From positions 1 to 64,000 of the forward strand of contig NZ_MRBK01000001.1 in NCBI RefSeq assembly GCF_001969815.1: DNA of 64,000 nt, in the 5' to 3' direction. Both the position numbers and the translations under genes were made by a program. Under the pieces are notes generated by a model. That model saw only the letters and a program-made list of their open reading frames with translations. It did not search any database and was not told where the DNA came from. The DNA is from Bacillus swezeyi. GTDB lineage: Bacteria > Bacillota > Bacilli > Bacillales > Bacillaceae. Shown here piece after piece: positions 44,895-52,339 of this stretch (positions are counted from its first letter, which is position 1; every line of letters starts with the position of its first letter).

Positions 44895-44968
44895 GATACT
44901 ATCATAAGAACTATGGTATAAAATAACAAGTAGGCACTTTTGTGACACGCAGTATCCATTTTGATACT
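44895..44968. promoter_or_regulatory. Divergent promoter with HxlR-type palindrome
   Basis: AGTATC-N6-GATACT at 44951-44968 covers the -10 (GATACT) of the plus-strand gene, with TTGTGA 17 bp upstream. A second GATACT half lies at 44895-44900 near the minus-strand -10 (TATGAT, with TTGTTA 17 bp upstream). The layout suits autoregulation plus control of the NmrA-like gene. Confidence 0.6.
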
Positions 44969-44987
44969 AATCTGGGGAGGGAAGCGA

Positions 44988-45329
44988 ATGCTGGTGAAAT
45001 ACAAGGATAACGAGTATAGATGTTCAATAGAATTGACATTGAAGTTAATAGGGGGTAAATGGAAAGTACTCATCTTGTGGTATTTAGGCGAAAAAAATAT
45101 GCGCTTTGGCGAATTAAAAAGAGCTTTACCGCAAATTACGCAAAAAATGTTAACAAAGCAGCTGAGGGAATTGGAAGAGGACGGTATAGTCAATCGATTT
45201 GTTCATCATCAAGTACCGCCTAAGGTAGAATACTCTCTTTCTGAAATGGGCAAAAGCCTTTTGCCGATTTTAAGCACTTTGTCTGAGTGGGGGACTTTCT
45301 ATGCGGAGCAGGCTGAATCTAATTATTAA
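44988..45329 (+). CDS. HxlR-family regulator
   Basis: A 113-residue winged-helix protein of the HxlR (DUF24) family: [52 protein letters not shown] and the wing [15 protein letters not shown]. Cys12 sits where the redox-sensing Cys of YodB-type proteins lies, so it may sense electrophiles or oxidants (inference). ATG 44988 has GGGGAGG. It is divergent from the NmrA-like gene. Confidence 0.83.
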   Translation: MLVKYKDNEYRCSIELTLKLIGGKWKVLILWYLGEKNMRFGELKRALPQITQKMLTKQLRELEEDGIVNRFVHHQVPPKVEYSLSEMGKSLLPILSTLSEWGTFYAEQAESNY

Positions 45330-45340
45330 TCCCGCAAAAG

Positions 45341-45375
45341 AAATAGAGCCTCTAAGAGACTCTATTTCTATATTA
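45341..45375. terminator. Terminator of the HxlR gene
   Basis: AAATAGAG...CTCTATTT hairpin with a T-rich tail, between convergent genes. Confidence 0.7.
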
Positions 45376-45437
45376 ATAGAAATATCCAGAATACGAATAA
45401 CGATTGAGGTTCTTTTACACAACTACAAGACTGTGGT

Positions 45438-46322
45438 TTATTTACTGAAAAAACGCAAAACACGTTCATTTACGTATTCAGGCTGTTCCATTGATAAGAC
45501 GTGGCCGGCATGTTTTATTATTTCCGCTTCAATACCAGGAACTAATGCAGAAGCGCGATTGAAGGCTGATTGCGGATCATAGATGACTTCGTGTTCACCT
45601 AGTAATAATAAAATAGGTACTTTTACAGATTGTAATTCGTCGTCGGTGAAAACATACGGAAATCCGTCGGCATTAGGCTTTTGATTTCGTGTTCCATTCT
45701 GCCACATCACTCCTGCATGAAACTGCTTCGCAAACTTCGGGTGCAGCGCATTGCGATCTGTCATCATCCACTTTAAAAAATGATCAACCCCATTAGGTTC
45801 TGCAAGACGAAGAGCGTATCGATAGAAATCGTGATGAAATGGTAAAAACGTTTCCGCGGGACTAAGTATAACTGCGCTCTTCACTCTCTCTGACGCACGT
45901 AAAATAAAATTCATGGTATGAAGCCCGCCAAGCGAAAGTCCAATGATGTGTGACTTTTCGATCCCTAGATTCTCAAACACATCAAGCAGCCAGTCGGCGT
46001 AACCCGTTCTCGTACCACATAAATCGGCGGGAATACTTTTGTTCTTATCACCTATGATATCAATTGCATAGGTTCGGTATTTGCTGCTCCAATCGGCAAT
46101 ATTGGGATGCCACATGGTGGAGCTGAATAGTGCCCCATGAAGCAATACAAGCGGCGGGGCATCCTTTGGTCCGCTTGCTATAATATGTGTTTGGCCGAAA
46201 CGAGTAGGAACGTAGAATGTTTTGCAGGGGACTGGCCAAAGAGCAAGGCTTTCATCATAGGTTTGAAAATAGTGAGTGCCGCTGTCACTTGATTTTGGAA
46301 TAAAAGGTGAATGGTTAGTCAT
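45438..46322 (-). CDS. ybfK: Alpha/beta hydrolase, YbfK-like carboxylesterase
   Basis: A 294-residue alpha/beta hydrolase: oxyanion region LVLLHGALFSSTMW, nucleophile elbow GLSLGGLH (Ser), Asp in LLLGEHEVIYD and His in KHAGHVLSMEQPEYV. The N-terminal YDESLALWP and TRFGQTHIIASGPKDAP strongly recall B. subtilis YbfK. Start ATG 46322 has GGGAGGG; an in-frame ATG at 46379 has no RBS. Cytosolic; natural substrate unknown. Confidence 0.78.
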   Translation of the reverse strand: MTNHSPFIPKSSDSGTHYFQTYDESLALWPVPCKTFYVPTRFGQTHIIASGPKDAPPLVLLHGALFSSTMWHPNIADWSSKYRTYAIDIIGDKNKSIPADLCGTRTGYADWLLDVFENLGIEKSHIIGLSLGGLHTMNFILRASERVKSAVILSPAETFLPFHHDFYRYALRLAEPNGVDHFLKWMMTDRNALHPKFAKQFHAGVMWQNGTRNQKPNADGFPYVFTDDELQSVKVPILLLLGEHEVIYDPQSAFNRASALVPGIEAEIIKHAGHVLSMEQPEYVNERVLRFFSK

Positions 46323-46558
46323 AAAACTTTCCCTCCCAATCCCGTTTAAATTAATTGCCTCTGCGTGCAGGTGAGCCATTATATATTATTACAGAATTTT
46401 ATTATAATATAATACAGATTTAATTAAAAGGGAAATGATCATCAAAAATAAGGGTTTAAATAAATGAAACAGTATTAATTATATTAATATAACAGATTGC
46501 TAGTCTCTTGCCGCTTGCTTCTGAACAATAAATTCCATTGCTCTGTGATTGTTTTGGA

Positions 46559-46587
46559 TTGACACAATGTATACATTTGTATACAAT
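46559..46587 (+). promoter_or_regulatory. Promoter with paired TGTATACA operator
   Basis: TTGACA (46559-46564), 17 bases, TACAAT (46582-46587). Two 8-bp palindromes TGTATACA at 46568-46575 and 46578-46585 fill the spacer, 10 bp apart (one helical turn). The regulator is not known; PadR/GntR-type proteins use such sites. Confidence 0.7.
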
Positions 46588-46620
46588 AAGCGTCAAATAT
46601 ACAAGGGAAGGTGATTCATC

Positions 46621-46974
46621 ATGAAACATAAGGATTTTAAGAAGGAAGGACATCATCGCGGTGAGCGTCACAAAGGAAAAGGCGGGCCGAAAACGTTCCG
46701 GCGGGGGAGGGCGATTGCTTTCTTGGAGATGATGAATCTTAAGCGCTCAACCATTAAGCAGCAGTTGGATCAACCAGAGTTTCAGTCGATTCAGCCGATT
46801 TTAGTCGGTGAATTAAAAGCGATTGATATGGTCATCAACGAATTTAGTCAATTATTTGAAATGCACGAAAGCGAAGCAATGGAATTACCCGATAAGAAAC
46901 ATGAAGAAACGAAAGCTTTTGTATCGGAAAGTGAAGCGTCTATAGATAAAGGTGAGAATGATGAAACAAATTAA
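46621..46974 (+). CDS. Small basic-to-acidic protein, unknown
   Basis: A 117-residue protein with a very basic, His/Gly-rich start (KKEGHHRGERHKGKGG), a helical core (about 30-85, RGRAIAFLEMMNLKRSTIKQQL, LVGELKAIDMVINEFSQLF) and an acidic tail. I do not recognise it. The core could be a small regulator's dimer part. It overlaps the O-methyltransferase gene by 17 bp and shares its promoter, so the two are co-expressed. RBS AGGGAAGGTG. Confidence 0.65.
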   Translation: MKHKDFKKEGHHRGERHKGKGGPKTFRRGRAIAFLEMMNLKRSTIKQQLDQPEFQSIQPILVGELKAIDMVINEFSQLFEMHESEAMELPDKKHEETKAFVSESEASIDKGENDETN

Positions 46975-47599
46975 CAGTTATATCGATTCGGTGTTTTCTA
47001 ACCAAGATGTTCTCTTGGAGGAAGTCATTTCATCGATACAAGAAAACGGAATGCCCTCCATCTCGGTATCTCCCTCATCTGGAAAGCTTCTAACGATGCT
47101 TGTATCCATTTCAGGGGCTAAAAATATTCTTGAAATTGGCGCTCTTGGAGGCTATAGCGGGATTTGCCTTGCGAGAGGCTTCGGTAAAGAAGGAACATTA
47201 ACTTCCCTTGAATTAAAAGACAGCTATGCAAAGCTGGCGCACAGCAATCTCTCTAAAGCCGGCTTGGGAGAGCAAGTATCATATATGACAGGGCCAGCTT
47301 TAGAGAGCCTTAAAAAACTGGCCGGCGATCAAAAACGATTTGATTTTTTCTTTATCGATGCTGACAAAGATAATTATGAAAATTACTTGAGGTATTGTGT
47401 TGAACTGGCGGAACCGGGCGCTTTAATCGTTGCCGACAACGTACTAGCGGGCGGCAGCGTGGCAGACCAGGGTGCTGCACCTAAACGCCATACTGAATTC
47501 ATGAAGGCATTCAATAAAACTGTGGCCGGACATCCTCAATTAGAATCCCTGCTGATTCCAATCGGTGACGGGATGACCGTTTCAAAGATAAAGAAATAA
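46958..47599 (+). CDS. SAM-dependent O-methyltransferase (YrrM/catechol-type)
   Basis: A 213-residue class I methyltransferase of the caffeoyl-CoA/catechol O-methyltransferase family: motif I ILEIGALGGYSGICLA, LTSLELKDSYAKLA, FFIDADKDNYENYL (metal/acid region) and LIVADNVLAGG. Start ATG 46958, with AAAGGTGA, or the adjacent ATG 46961. Substrates in this family are often catechols or hydroxylated aromatics. Second gene of a two-gene operon. Confidence 0.82.
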   Translation: MMKQINSYIDSVFSNQDVLLEEVISSIQENGMPSISVSPSSGKLLTMLVSISGAKNILEIGALGGYSGICLARGFGKEGTLTSLELKDSYAKLAHSNLSKAGLGEQVSYMTGPALESLKKLAGDQKRFDFFFIDADKDNYENYLRYCVELAEPGALIVADNVLAGGSVADQGAAPKRHTEFMKAFNKTVAGHPQLESLLIPIGDGMTVSKIKK

Positions 47600-47694
47600 A
47601 GATATATGTGAAAATCCCTTGCTAGTTGCCGATTCGTGACTAGTTTCTTTTTTACCTTTATAGATATCCTATCGAACTCCCTCAATTAAATACG

Positions 47695-47714
47695 ATCATA
47701 ATGCTCATTATGAT
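47695..47714. repeat. Near-perfect palindrome in a gene-free stretch
   Basis: ATCATAATG-CT-CATTATGAT, 9-bp arms. It lies in the 550-bp region between the methyltransferase and the MFS gene, about 107 bp before a promoter at 47821. A possible operator. The region also holds a hairpin (GTTGAG-AGGCCAT...ATGGCCT-CTCAAC, about 47764-47803). Confidence 0.5.
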
Positions 47715-47820
47715 GAACTTCATCAACTAAAGCCGGAATATAGATAGATTCAATTCATAAAATGTTGAGAAGGCCATGCCATTAAAATAATGGCCTCCTC
47801 AACATTTTGGAATAACGAAA

Positions 47821-47848
47821 TTGACAAAAGGTTCTTTTGTAGTAAAAT
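47821..47848 (+). promoter_or_regulatory. SigA promoter of the leader-MFS unit
   Basis: TTGACA (47821-47826), 16 bases, TAAAAT (47843-47848). It would make an untranslated leader of about 260 bases before the short leader ORF. Confidence 0.6.
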
Positions 47849-48117
47849 TCAACTATTCATAAACGAAAGAGTTCACCAGAATAGGCTGAAGTACAAGGTT
47901 CAAGTTTGCAGAAGCTTTAGTAAAAAGTGCAAATATGTCTCCACATTTAAAACTCTTTTTCATTCAGGATTGCTGATGCTGTTTTTATACCTAATGAAAA
48001 ATGTGAAAATAACCGCATATGCGGATCTAATGCCAACAAAAGCTGCAGAAGGCGGCTAAAGGCATCAATGCACTGTGATGAAGAGGAGAACATCTTGAGA
48101 GAAAGGGCGGTGGAGAG

Positions 48118-48153
48118 ATGATCAAATTTTTGATAAGAAGGTGTTTAAAGTGA
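48118..48153 (+). CDS. Leader peptide of the MFS gene, 11 aa
   Basis: ATG at 48118 follows GGTGGAG closely and encodes MIKFLIRRCLK. Its TGA stop (48151-48153) overlaps the GTG start of the MFS gene (48150-48152), and its coding part contains that gene's RBS (AGAAGGTG). This looks like translational coupling, as with leader peptides of some resistance genes. Confidence 0.6.
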   Translation: MIKFLIRRCLK

Positions 48154-49421
48154 CGAGCTATTCTGATAGTACCGCTAAGAGTTACATAGATTCACCGGAA
48201 AAATTAAAGAAATTATATAAAAGAGTATTAATCATTGTGAGCATATCACAAATTTTTGGGGGTGCAGGGCTGGCCGCAGGGATTACAGTAGGTGCCCTTT
48301 TAGCACAGCAAATGCTTGGGACGGATGCATTTTCAGGTGTGCCTTCCGCTTTATTTACTTTAGGTTCAGCAGGAGCTGCTTTGATCGTAGGAAGATTGTC
48401 TCAACGTTATGGACGCCGTACAGGTTTAGCTGCCGGCTTTATTGCGGGGGGATTTGGCGCAATTGGGGTTGTTGCTGCAGCTATGATCAACAGCATTATT
48501 TTGTTGTTCGTTTCCCTGTTTATTTATGGAGCAGGTACAGCGACAAACTTACAAGCCCGGTATGCAGGTACAGACTTGGCTGATAAGAAACAGCGGGCTA
48601 CTGCGATAAGCGTCACAATGGTGATGACAACATTTGGAGCAGTTGCAGGCCCCAACTTGGTCAATGTAATGGGGGAATTTGCTTCAATGATCGGTGTTCC
48701 GCCGCTTGCAGGACCGTTTATTTTATCAGCGTCAGCTTTTATCTTGGCAGGGCTTGTACTTTATATAATGCTTCGGCCGGATCCATTAGAAATCGCGAGT
48801 AAAATCGAAACCTATAAACAAGCAAATGAAGCAGAGGACCATTCGAAATCTGTTGGTGCTGCGGATGATAAAAAGGGTATTACAGTGGGCGCAACAGTGA
48901 TGGTACTTACTCAAATTGTGATGGTTGCCATTATGACCATGACCCCGGTTCATATGCAGAACCACGGACATAGTTTAGGTGAAGTCGGGGTTGTGATAGG
49001 TTTTCATATAGGTGCAATGTATCTTCCTTCACTTGTAACAGGGGTCCTTGTTGATAAAATTGGCCGGACAGCCATGAGTATTGCTTCTGGTATTACATTG
49101 CTGCTGGCTGGTGTAGTAGCAGCACTGGCGGCGAGTGATTCAATGGTGCTTTTAATCGTTGCTCTTTCTTTGCTTGGATTAGGGTGGAATTTTGGATTAA
49201 TCAGCGGTACTGCTCAAATTGTTGATTCGACAGAGCCTTCAACACGTGCAAAAGTTCAAGGAACACTTGATGTTTTTATTGCGTTAGCAGGAGCATCCGG
49301 CGGGGCTCTTTCCGGAATGGTTGTCGCTCATTCAAGCTATGCCGCATTATCTTTGACAGGAGGGCTGTTATCCTTAGCTCTTATCCCAGCTGTCATTTGG
49401 TCGCGAAGAAAGATGAGATGA
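48150..49421 (+). CDS. MFS transporter with coupled leader peptide
   Basis: A 423-residue major facilitator with 12 segments: SALFTLGSAGAALIVGRLSQRYGRRTG (motif A), YGAGTATNLQARYAGTDL and a central loop at about 205-240. Similar to YybF-type exporters. GTG 48150 is preferred over GTG 48141 because AGAAGGTG is then correctly placed. Translation is probably coupled to the leader peptide. Ligand unknown. Own terminator follows. Confidence 0.8.
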   Translation: MTSYSDSTAKSYIDSPEKLKKLYKRVLIIVSISQIFGGAGLAAGITVGALLAQQMLGTDAFSGVPSALFTLGSAGAALIVGRLSQRYGRRTGLAAGFIAGGFGAIGVVAAAMINSIILLFVSLFIYGAGTATNLQARYAGTDLADKKQRATAISVTMVMTTFGAVAGPNLVNVMGEFASMIGVPPLAGPFILSASAFILAGLVLYIMLRPDPLEIASKIETYKQANEAEDHSKSVGAADDKKGITVGATVMVLTQIVMVAIMTMTPVHMQNHGHSLGEVGVVIGFHIGAMYLPSLVTGVLVDKIGRTAMSIASGITLLLAGVVAALAASDSMVLLIVALSLLGLGWNFGLISGTAQIVDSTEPSTRAKVQGTLDVFIALAGASGGALSGMVVAHSSYAALSLTGGLLSLALIPAVIWSRRKMR

Positions 49422-49422
49422 A

Positions 49423-49452
49423 AAAAGGATAGGCAAGAGCCTACCTTTTTTG
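49423..49452 (+). terminator. Terminator of the MFS gene
   Basis: AAAAGGATAGGC-AAGA-GCCTACCTTTT with T run. Confidence 0.82.
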
Positions 49453-49570
49453 TTTTTTCTATAAAAATAGCAATAAAGTTCTTTAATAGAAGTATTTATA
49501 ACCATGAAAGGAACGATTGTAGGCGGAGGACTACTGGTGCTGCGGCATCTTGTTTTGAATAACTGTTAAA

Positions 49571-49604
49571 AACGAGAGGAAATGAAAATTCCCTCGTTAT
49601 TTTA
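49571..49604 (+). terminator. Terminator-like hairpin with no gene before it
   Basis: AACGAGAGGAA and TTCCCTCGTT pair, with ATTTTAA after. The 110 bp before it contain only a 21-codon frame (from 49503, MKGTIVGGGLLVL...). No firm gene. Confidence 0.5.
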
Positions 49605-49631
49605 ATCTAATATGTTAAAAGGTGATGTCAT

Positions 49632-49787
49632 ATGAATAAGTTAATATTGCCTTCTGTAATCGTCATTTTTATGTTGTGGATTCTATTGCAGCTAGCATTA
49701 CATATGAGCATTTTTAAAAACCCTTTAAATTACTGTATCGCAATCGTGATTTTTTTCTTATTTATCAAGTTAGCAAAAGAAAAATGA
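49632..49787 (+). CDS. Small two-helix membrane protein, 51 aa
   Basis: ATG 49632 has AAAAGGTG 6 bases upstream and opens a 51-codon frame. Two hydrophobic helices (about 3-24 and 31-46), with a short NPLN turn and a KLAKEK end. Followed at once by its own terminator. Family unknown to me. Confidence 0.6.
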   Translation: MNKLILPSVIVIFMLWILLQLALHMSIFKNPLNYCIAIVIFFLFIKLAKEK

Positions 49788-49796
49788 CTTTGATGA

Positions 49797-49822
49797 AGCA
49801 GGCGAAGCCGCCTGCTTTTTTA
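49797..49822 (+). terminator. Terminator between the small gene and the methyltransferase
   Basis: AAGCAGGC-GAAGC-CGCCTGCTT type stem with six Ts; may serve both directions. Confidence 0.8.
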
Positions 49823-50596
49823 TTGATCTTGAATTCTTAAAGGCTTTCTTAATTTAAAAACGATAAAATCAGGGCACCGCAAATCTTCTTCAAATGAAGG
49901 GTATAGTTTCAGCATCTCTTTTGATGGTTTCGGTTCTATGATGCCTTCCAAATGGAAGCCTGTTTTGATGATCGTATTGATATAGCTTGTCAAGGTTCTA
50001 TGGAAGAACAGCATTTTTTCCTGATCACCCAGCCTCTGTTCGTATGCATCTTCATAAAAATACTGATCTACATTCCAGTGCAGTTTTTTACCGTCGTTTG
50101 TCTTCTCCCAGCCGCTGTCTGGCGTAACAAAACAAGGGTGTAAGATTGAAAAAATAAAACATCCCCCGTCTGCTAATAGCCGATACATGTCTTGAAAGGC
50201 TTTTTCGTAATCGGCGAGGTCTTGAATGACCATATTCGATACGATTAAATCAAAGCTATTATCCTCTAAAAAATGCAGGTTCTCACAATTGCCCTCTCTG
50301 TAATGAATGGGCAAGTCATTCGGCGTTCTTTCCTTGGCGATTTCTATCATTCGCGGTGAGTAGTCCACTGCCGTTACATGAGCTTCCGATTTGGCCAGCA
50401 TTCTGCTTAAATACCCTTCGCCGCACCCGGCATCCAGCACATTTTTATTCTTTACGGTTCCCATTAAGCTCAATAAAGCGGGGTTTAAAAGTACTTTCTT
50501 ATGAATGTCGCCTTGTTCTGTATGAAGTGCGGAATATGTATCAGCGAATCTATCCCACCTTTTAATAGCTTCTTCCGTGCCGAGGTTTTTTCTCAC
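49820..50596 (-). CDS. Class I SAM-dependent methyltransferase
   Basis: A 258-residue methyltransferase (Methyltransf_11/25 type): WDRFADTYSALHTEQGD, motif I VLDAGCGEGYLSRML, VTAVDYSPRMIEIA, FDLIVSNMVIQDLADYEKAF, and a C-terminal cap. It starts with GTG 50596, which alone has AAAGGAGGG in the right place. Substrate unknown. Divergent from the quinone-reductase-like gene. Confidence 0.8.
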   Translation of the reverse strand: MRKNLGTEEAIKRWDRFADTYSALHTEQGDIHKKVLLNPALLSLMGTVKNKNVLDAGCGEGYLSRMLAKSEAHVTAVDYSPRMIEIAKERTPNDLPIHYREGNCENLHFLEDNSFDLIVSNMVIQDLADYEKAFQDMYRLLADGGCFIFSILHPCFVTPDSGWEKTNDGKKLHWNVDQYFYEDAYEQRLGDQEKMLFFHRTLTSYINTIIKTGFHLEGIIEPKPSKEMLKLYPSFEEDLRCPDFIVFKLRKPLRIQDQ

Positions 50597-50696
50597 ATTT
50601 TTCCCTCCTTTCACATCTGATTTGATATTAACACAATATATGTAAAAAATTGCGCATAAATATAACGCATGACGATCTGCACCAGTCAACAATCTG

Positions 50697-50756
50697 TTGA
50701 CAAAGGACTCATTTGTAATTATTATAGTTACATATTGGTGTAACATTTTTTGTTAC
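50697..50756 (+). promoter_or_regulatory. Promoter with two GTAAC-N7-GTTAC operators (second copy)
   Basis: TTGACA (50697-50702), 17 bases, TATTAT (50720-50725). Site 1 GTAAT-N7-GTTAC (50715-50731) overlaps the -10; site 2 GTAAC-N7-GTTAC (50740-50756) follows, 25 bp apart. Nearly the same as the promoter at 31049-31113. Confidence 0.8.
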
Positions 50757-50789
50757 AGATTGCGACAAATTATTCAGGAGGAATAAAAC

Positions 50790-51659
50790 ATGAAAATGCT
50801 AGTAACAGGGGCAACAGGAAAATTAGGTTCAAAAATTGTAGAAAGATTGCTTGAAACAGTACCTGCTGATCAATTGGCTGTCAGTGTGCGTAATCCGGAA
50901 AAAGCGGAAGGCTTAAGAGTTCGCGGGGTAGATGTGCGCCAAGGAGATTTTGATCGTCCTGAATCATTGGATTCGGCGTTTAGAGGCATCGACCGTTTGC
51001 TGATGATTTCTGCGGATGGAGACAATGAAACAAGAATCCGGCAGCACGGCAATGCGGTAGCTGCCGCAGAGCGCGCCGGGGTCAAGTTTATCGCTTATAC
51101 GAGCATCGCGAATGCGCGCGAAAGCAAAAACTTCCTTGCGCCGACGCATAAGGCGACAGAAGAGGCCATTCTAAAAACAGGAATACCGTATTCTTTCTTG
51201 CGCAATAACTGGTATTTGGAAAATGAAACGTCAAGCATCCAAGGCGTTCTGGCAGGAGCTCCTTGGGTGACATCGGCAGGCAATGGAAAGGCAGGCTGGG
51301 CGCTGCAGCAGGACTATGCAGACGCAGCGGCAGCGGTGCTTTCCGGCAATGGCCACGAAAATACCGTCTATGAGCTTTCCGGCAAATTATTGACTCAAGA
51401 AGAATTCGTTTCAGCCCTTGCCGAGGTATTGGGCAAAGAAGTGCCTGTTCAACAGGTAGATGATGCTGCCTATGCCGATGTGATGAAAAACGCCGGCTTA
51501 CCCGACTTCCTTATTCCAATGCTTGTTGATATCCAAAAAGGCATTCGCGAAGGCACACTCGCAGTCGAGAGCGATGATTTCGAAAAAGTCTTAGGCCGTC
51601 CATTAACACCGATTAAAGAAGGATTGGCGAAAATCGCAGATAGTATTTCTGAGAAATAA
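50790..51659 (+). CDS. QorB-like NAD(P)H:quinone oxidoreductase (NmrA-like)
   Basis: A 289-residue atypical SDR: LVTGATGKLGSKIVERLL, VSVRNPEKAEGLRVRGVDVRQGDFDRPESL, LLMISAD, and FIAYTSIANAR, as in E. coli QorB (YtfG). Such enzymes reduce quinones with NAD(P)H. RBS AGGAGG. Its promoter is shared in design with the FrnE-like gene, so a common thiol/quinone-stress regulator is likely (inference). Confidence 0.85.
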   Translation: MKMLVTGATGKLGSKIVERLLETVPADQLAVSVRNPEKAEGLRVRGVDVRQGDFDRPESLDSAFRGIDRLLMISADGDNETRIRQHGNAVAAAERAGVKFIAYTSIANARESKNFLAPTHKATEEAILKTGIPYSFLRNNWYLENETSSIQGVLAGAPWVTSAGNGKAGWALQQDYADAAAAVLSGNGHENTVYELSGKLLTQEEFVSALAEVLGKEVPVQQVDDAAYADVMKNAGLPDFLIPMLVDIQKGIREGTLAVESDDFEKVLGRPLTPIKEGLAKIADSISEK

Positions 51660-51713
51660 GAAAACATGAAGCGGCCTGATCAAGCGGCGCTATCATAAGC
51701 TTTCCGCCTTAGA

Positions 51714-51754
51714 AGAGCCTGTAAATGATTACACAATCATTCAGGCTCTTTTTG
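51714..51754 (+). terminator. Terminator of the quinone reductase-like gene
   Basis: AGAGCCTG..AATGAT...ATCATT..CAGGCTCT with T run. Confidence 0.85.
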
Positions 51755-51800
51755 TTTATAACGGCAAAACATTCAGCCATTTTTATGTCTAAATACGATA

Positions 51801-51864
51801 TTGACACCATATAGTTTAACGGTATAAACTATATGGCATATTAGCAAGTTTAGCGGTATAAACT
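51801..51864 (+). promoter_or_regulatory. Promoter and two MarR-type operators of ydgGH
   Basis: TTGACA (51801-51806), 16 bases, TATAAA (51823-51828). Operator 1 is CATATAGTTTA-N6-TAAACTATATG (51808-51835), a perfect 11-bp inverted repeat covering the spacer and -10. Operator 2, AGTTTA-N6-TAAACT (51847-51864), lies downstream. Spacers read ACGGTA and GCGGTA. Autoregulation by the MarR protein is likely. Confidence 0.82.
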
Positions 51865-51883
51865 AATGCAGAGGTGAAAACTG

Positions 51884-52339
51884 TTGGATGAAAAGAAATT
51901 GTGCCGGGCAATCGATCTCTTCGCGGAAGTATTGTTTGAAGGCACGGAGTTTGTGCAGCGTGAAATCAACCAGGATGTATTTCAACACATTTCCAGAGAA
52001 CAGGCCGACTTGTTAACGATTCTAAAGATAAAAGGCCCTACTTCTCCAGGCAGCTTGGCTTTAATACAAAACGTACATAAAAGCGCTGTTTCCAACAGGC
52101 TGAAAAAGCTCTTAGAAAAAGGATTTGTGGAATGGGATGAATCCCACATCAATCATGATAAACGCTCTAAGCATATTAAAATTACGGCAAAAGGCGAACA
52201 CATTATGGCAGAACTCGATTCAGCCATTTTTCAGGCTTTAAGAAAACTGATTGATGATGCCGATGAGGAGCATTTAGATTCCTTTATTGCTATTTTCACC
52301 ATTTTAAAAAGAAAATTTAAAGGAGACCATACGGAATGA
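51884..52339 (+). CDS. ydgG: MarR-family regulator, YdgG-like
   Basis: A 151-residue MarR protein: REQADLLTILKIKGPTSPGSLA, the recognition helix in HKSAVSNRLKKLLEKGFVEW and the wing ESHINHDKRSKHIKITAKGE. It precedes an MMPL exporter with a 4-bp overlap (ATGA), the same pair as ydgG-ydgH in B. subtilis. It starts with TTG at 51884 after AGAGGTG. Two operators lie upstream. Confidence 0.83.
   Translation: MDEKKLCRAIDLFAEVLFEGTEFVQREINQDVFQHISREQADLLTILKIKGPTSPGSLALIQNVHKSAVSNRLKKLLEKGFVEWDESHINHDKRSKHIKITAKGEHIMAELDSAIFQALRKLIDDADEEHLDSFIAIFTILKRKFKGDHTE

Noticed and set aside
47790-48059. An 89-codon frame before the leader-MFS unit
   Set aside because: It starts inside a hairpin and spans a good SigA promoter; no RBS and no motif.
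49503-49568. A 21-codon frame with a look-alike near 60570 (MKGT-V-V)
   Set aside because: The resemblance covers only about 20 bases and the second frame stops after ten codons; no good RBS.
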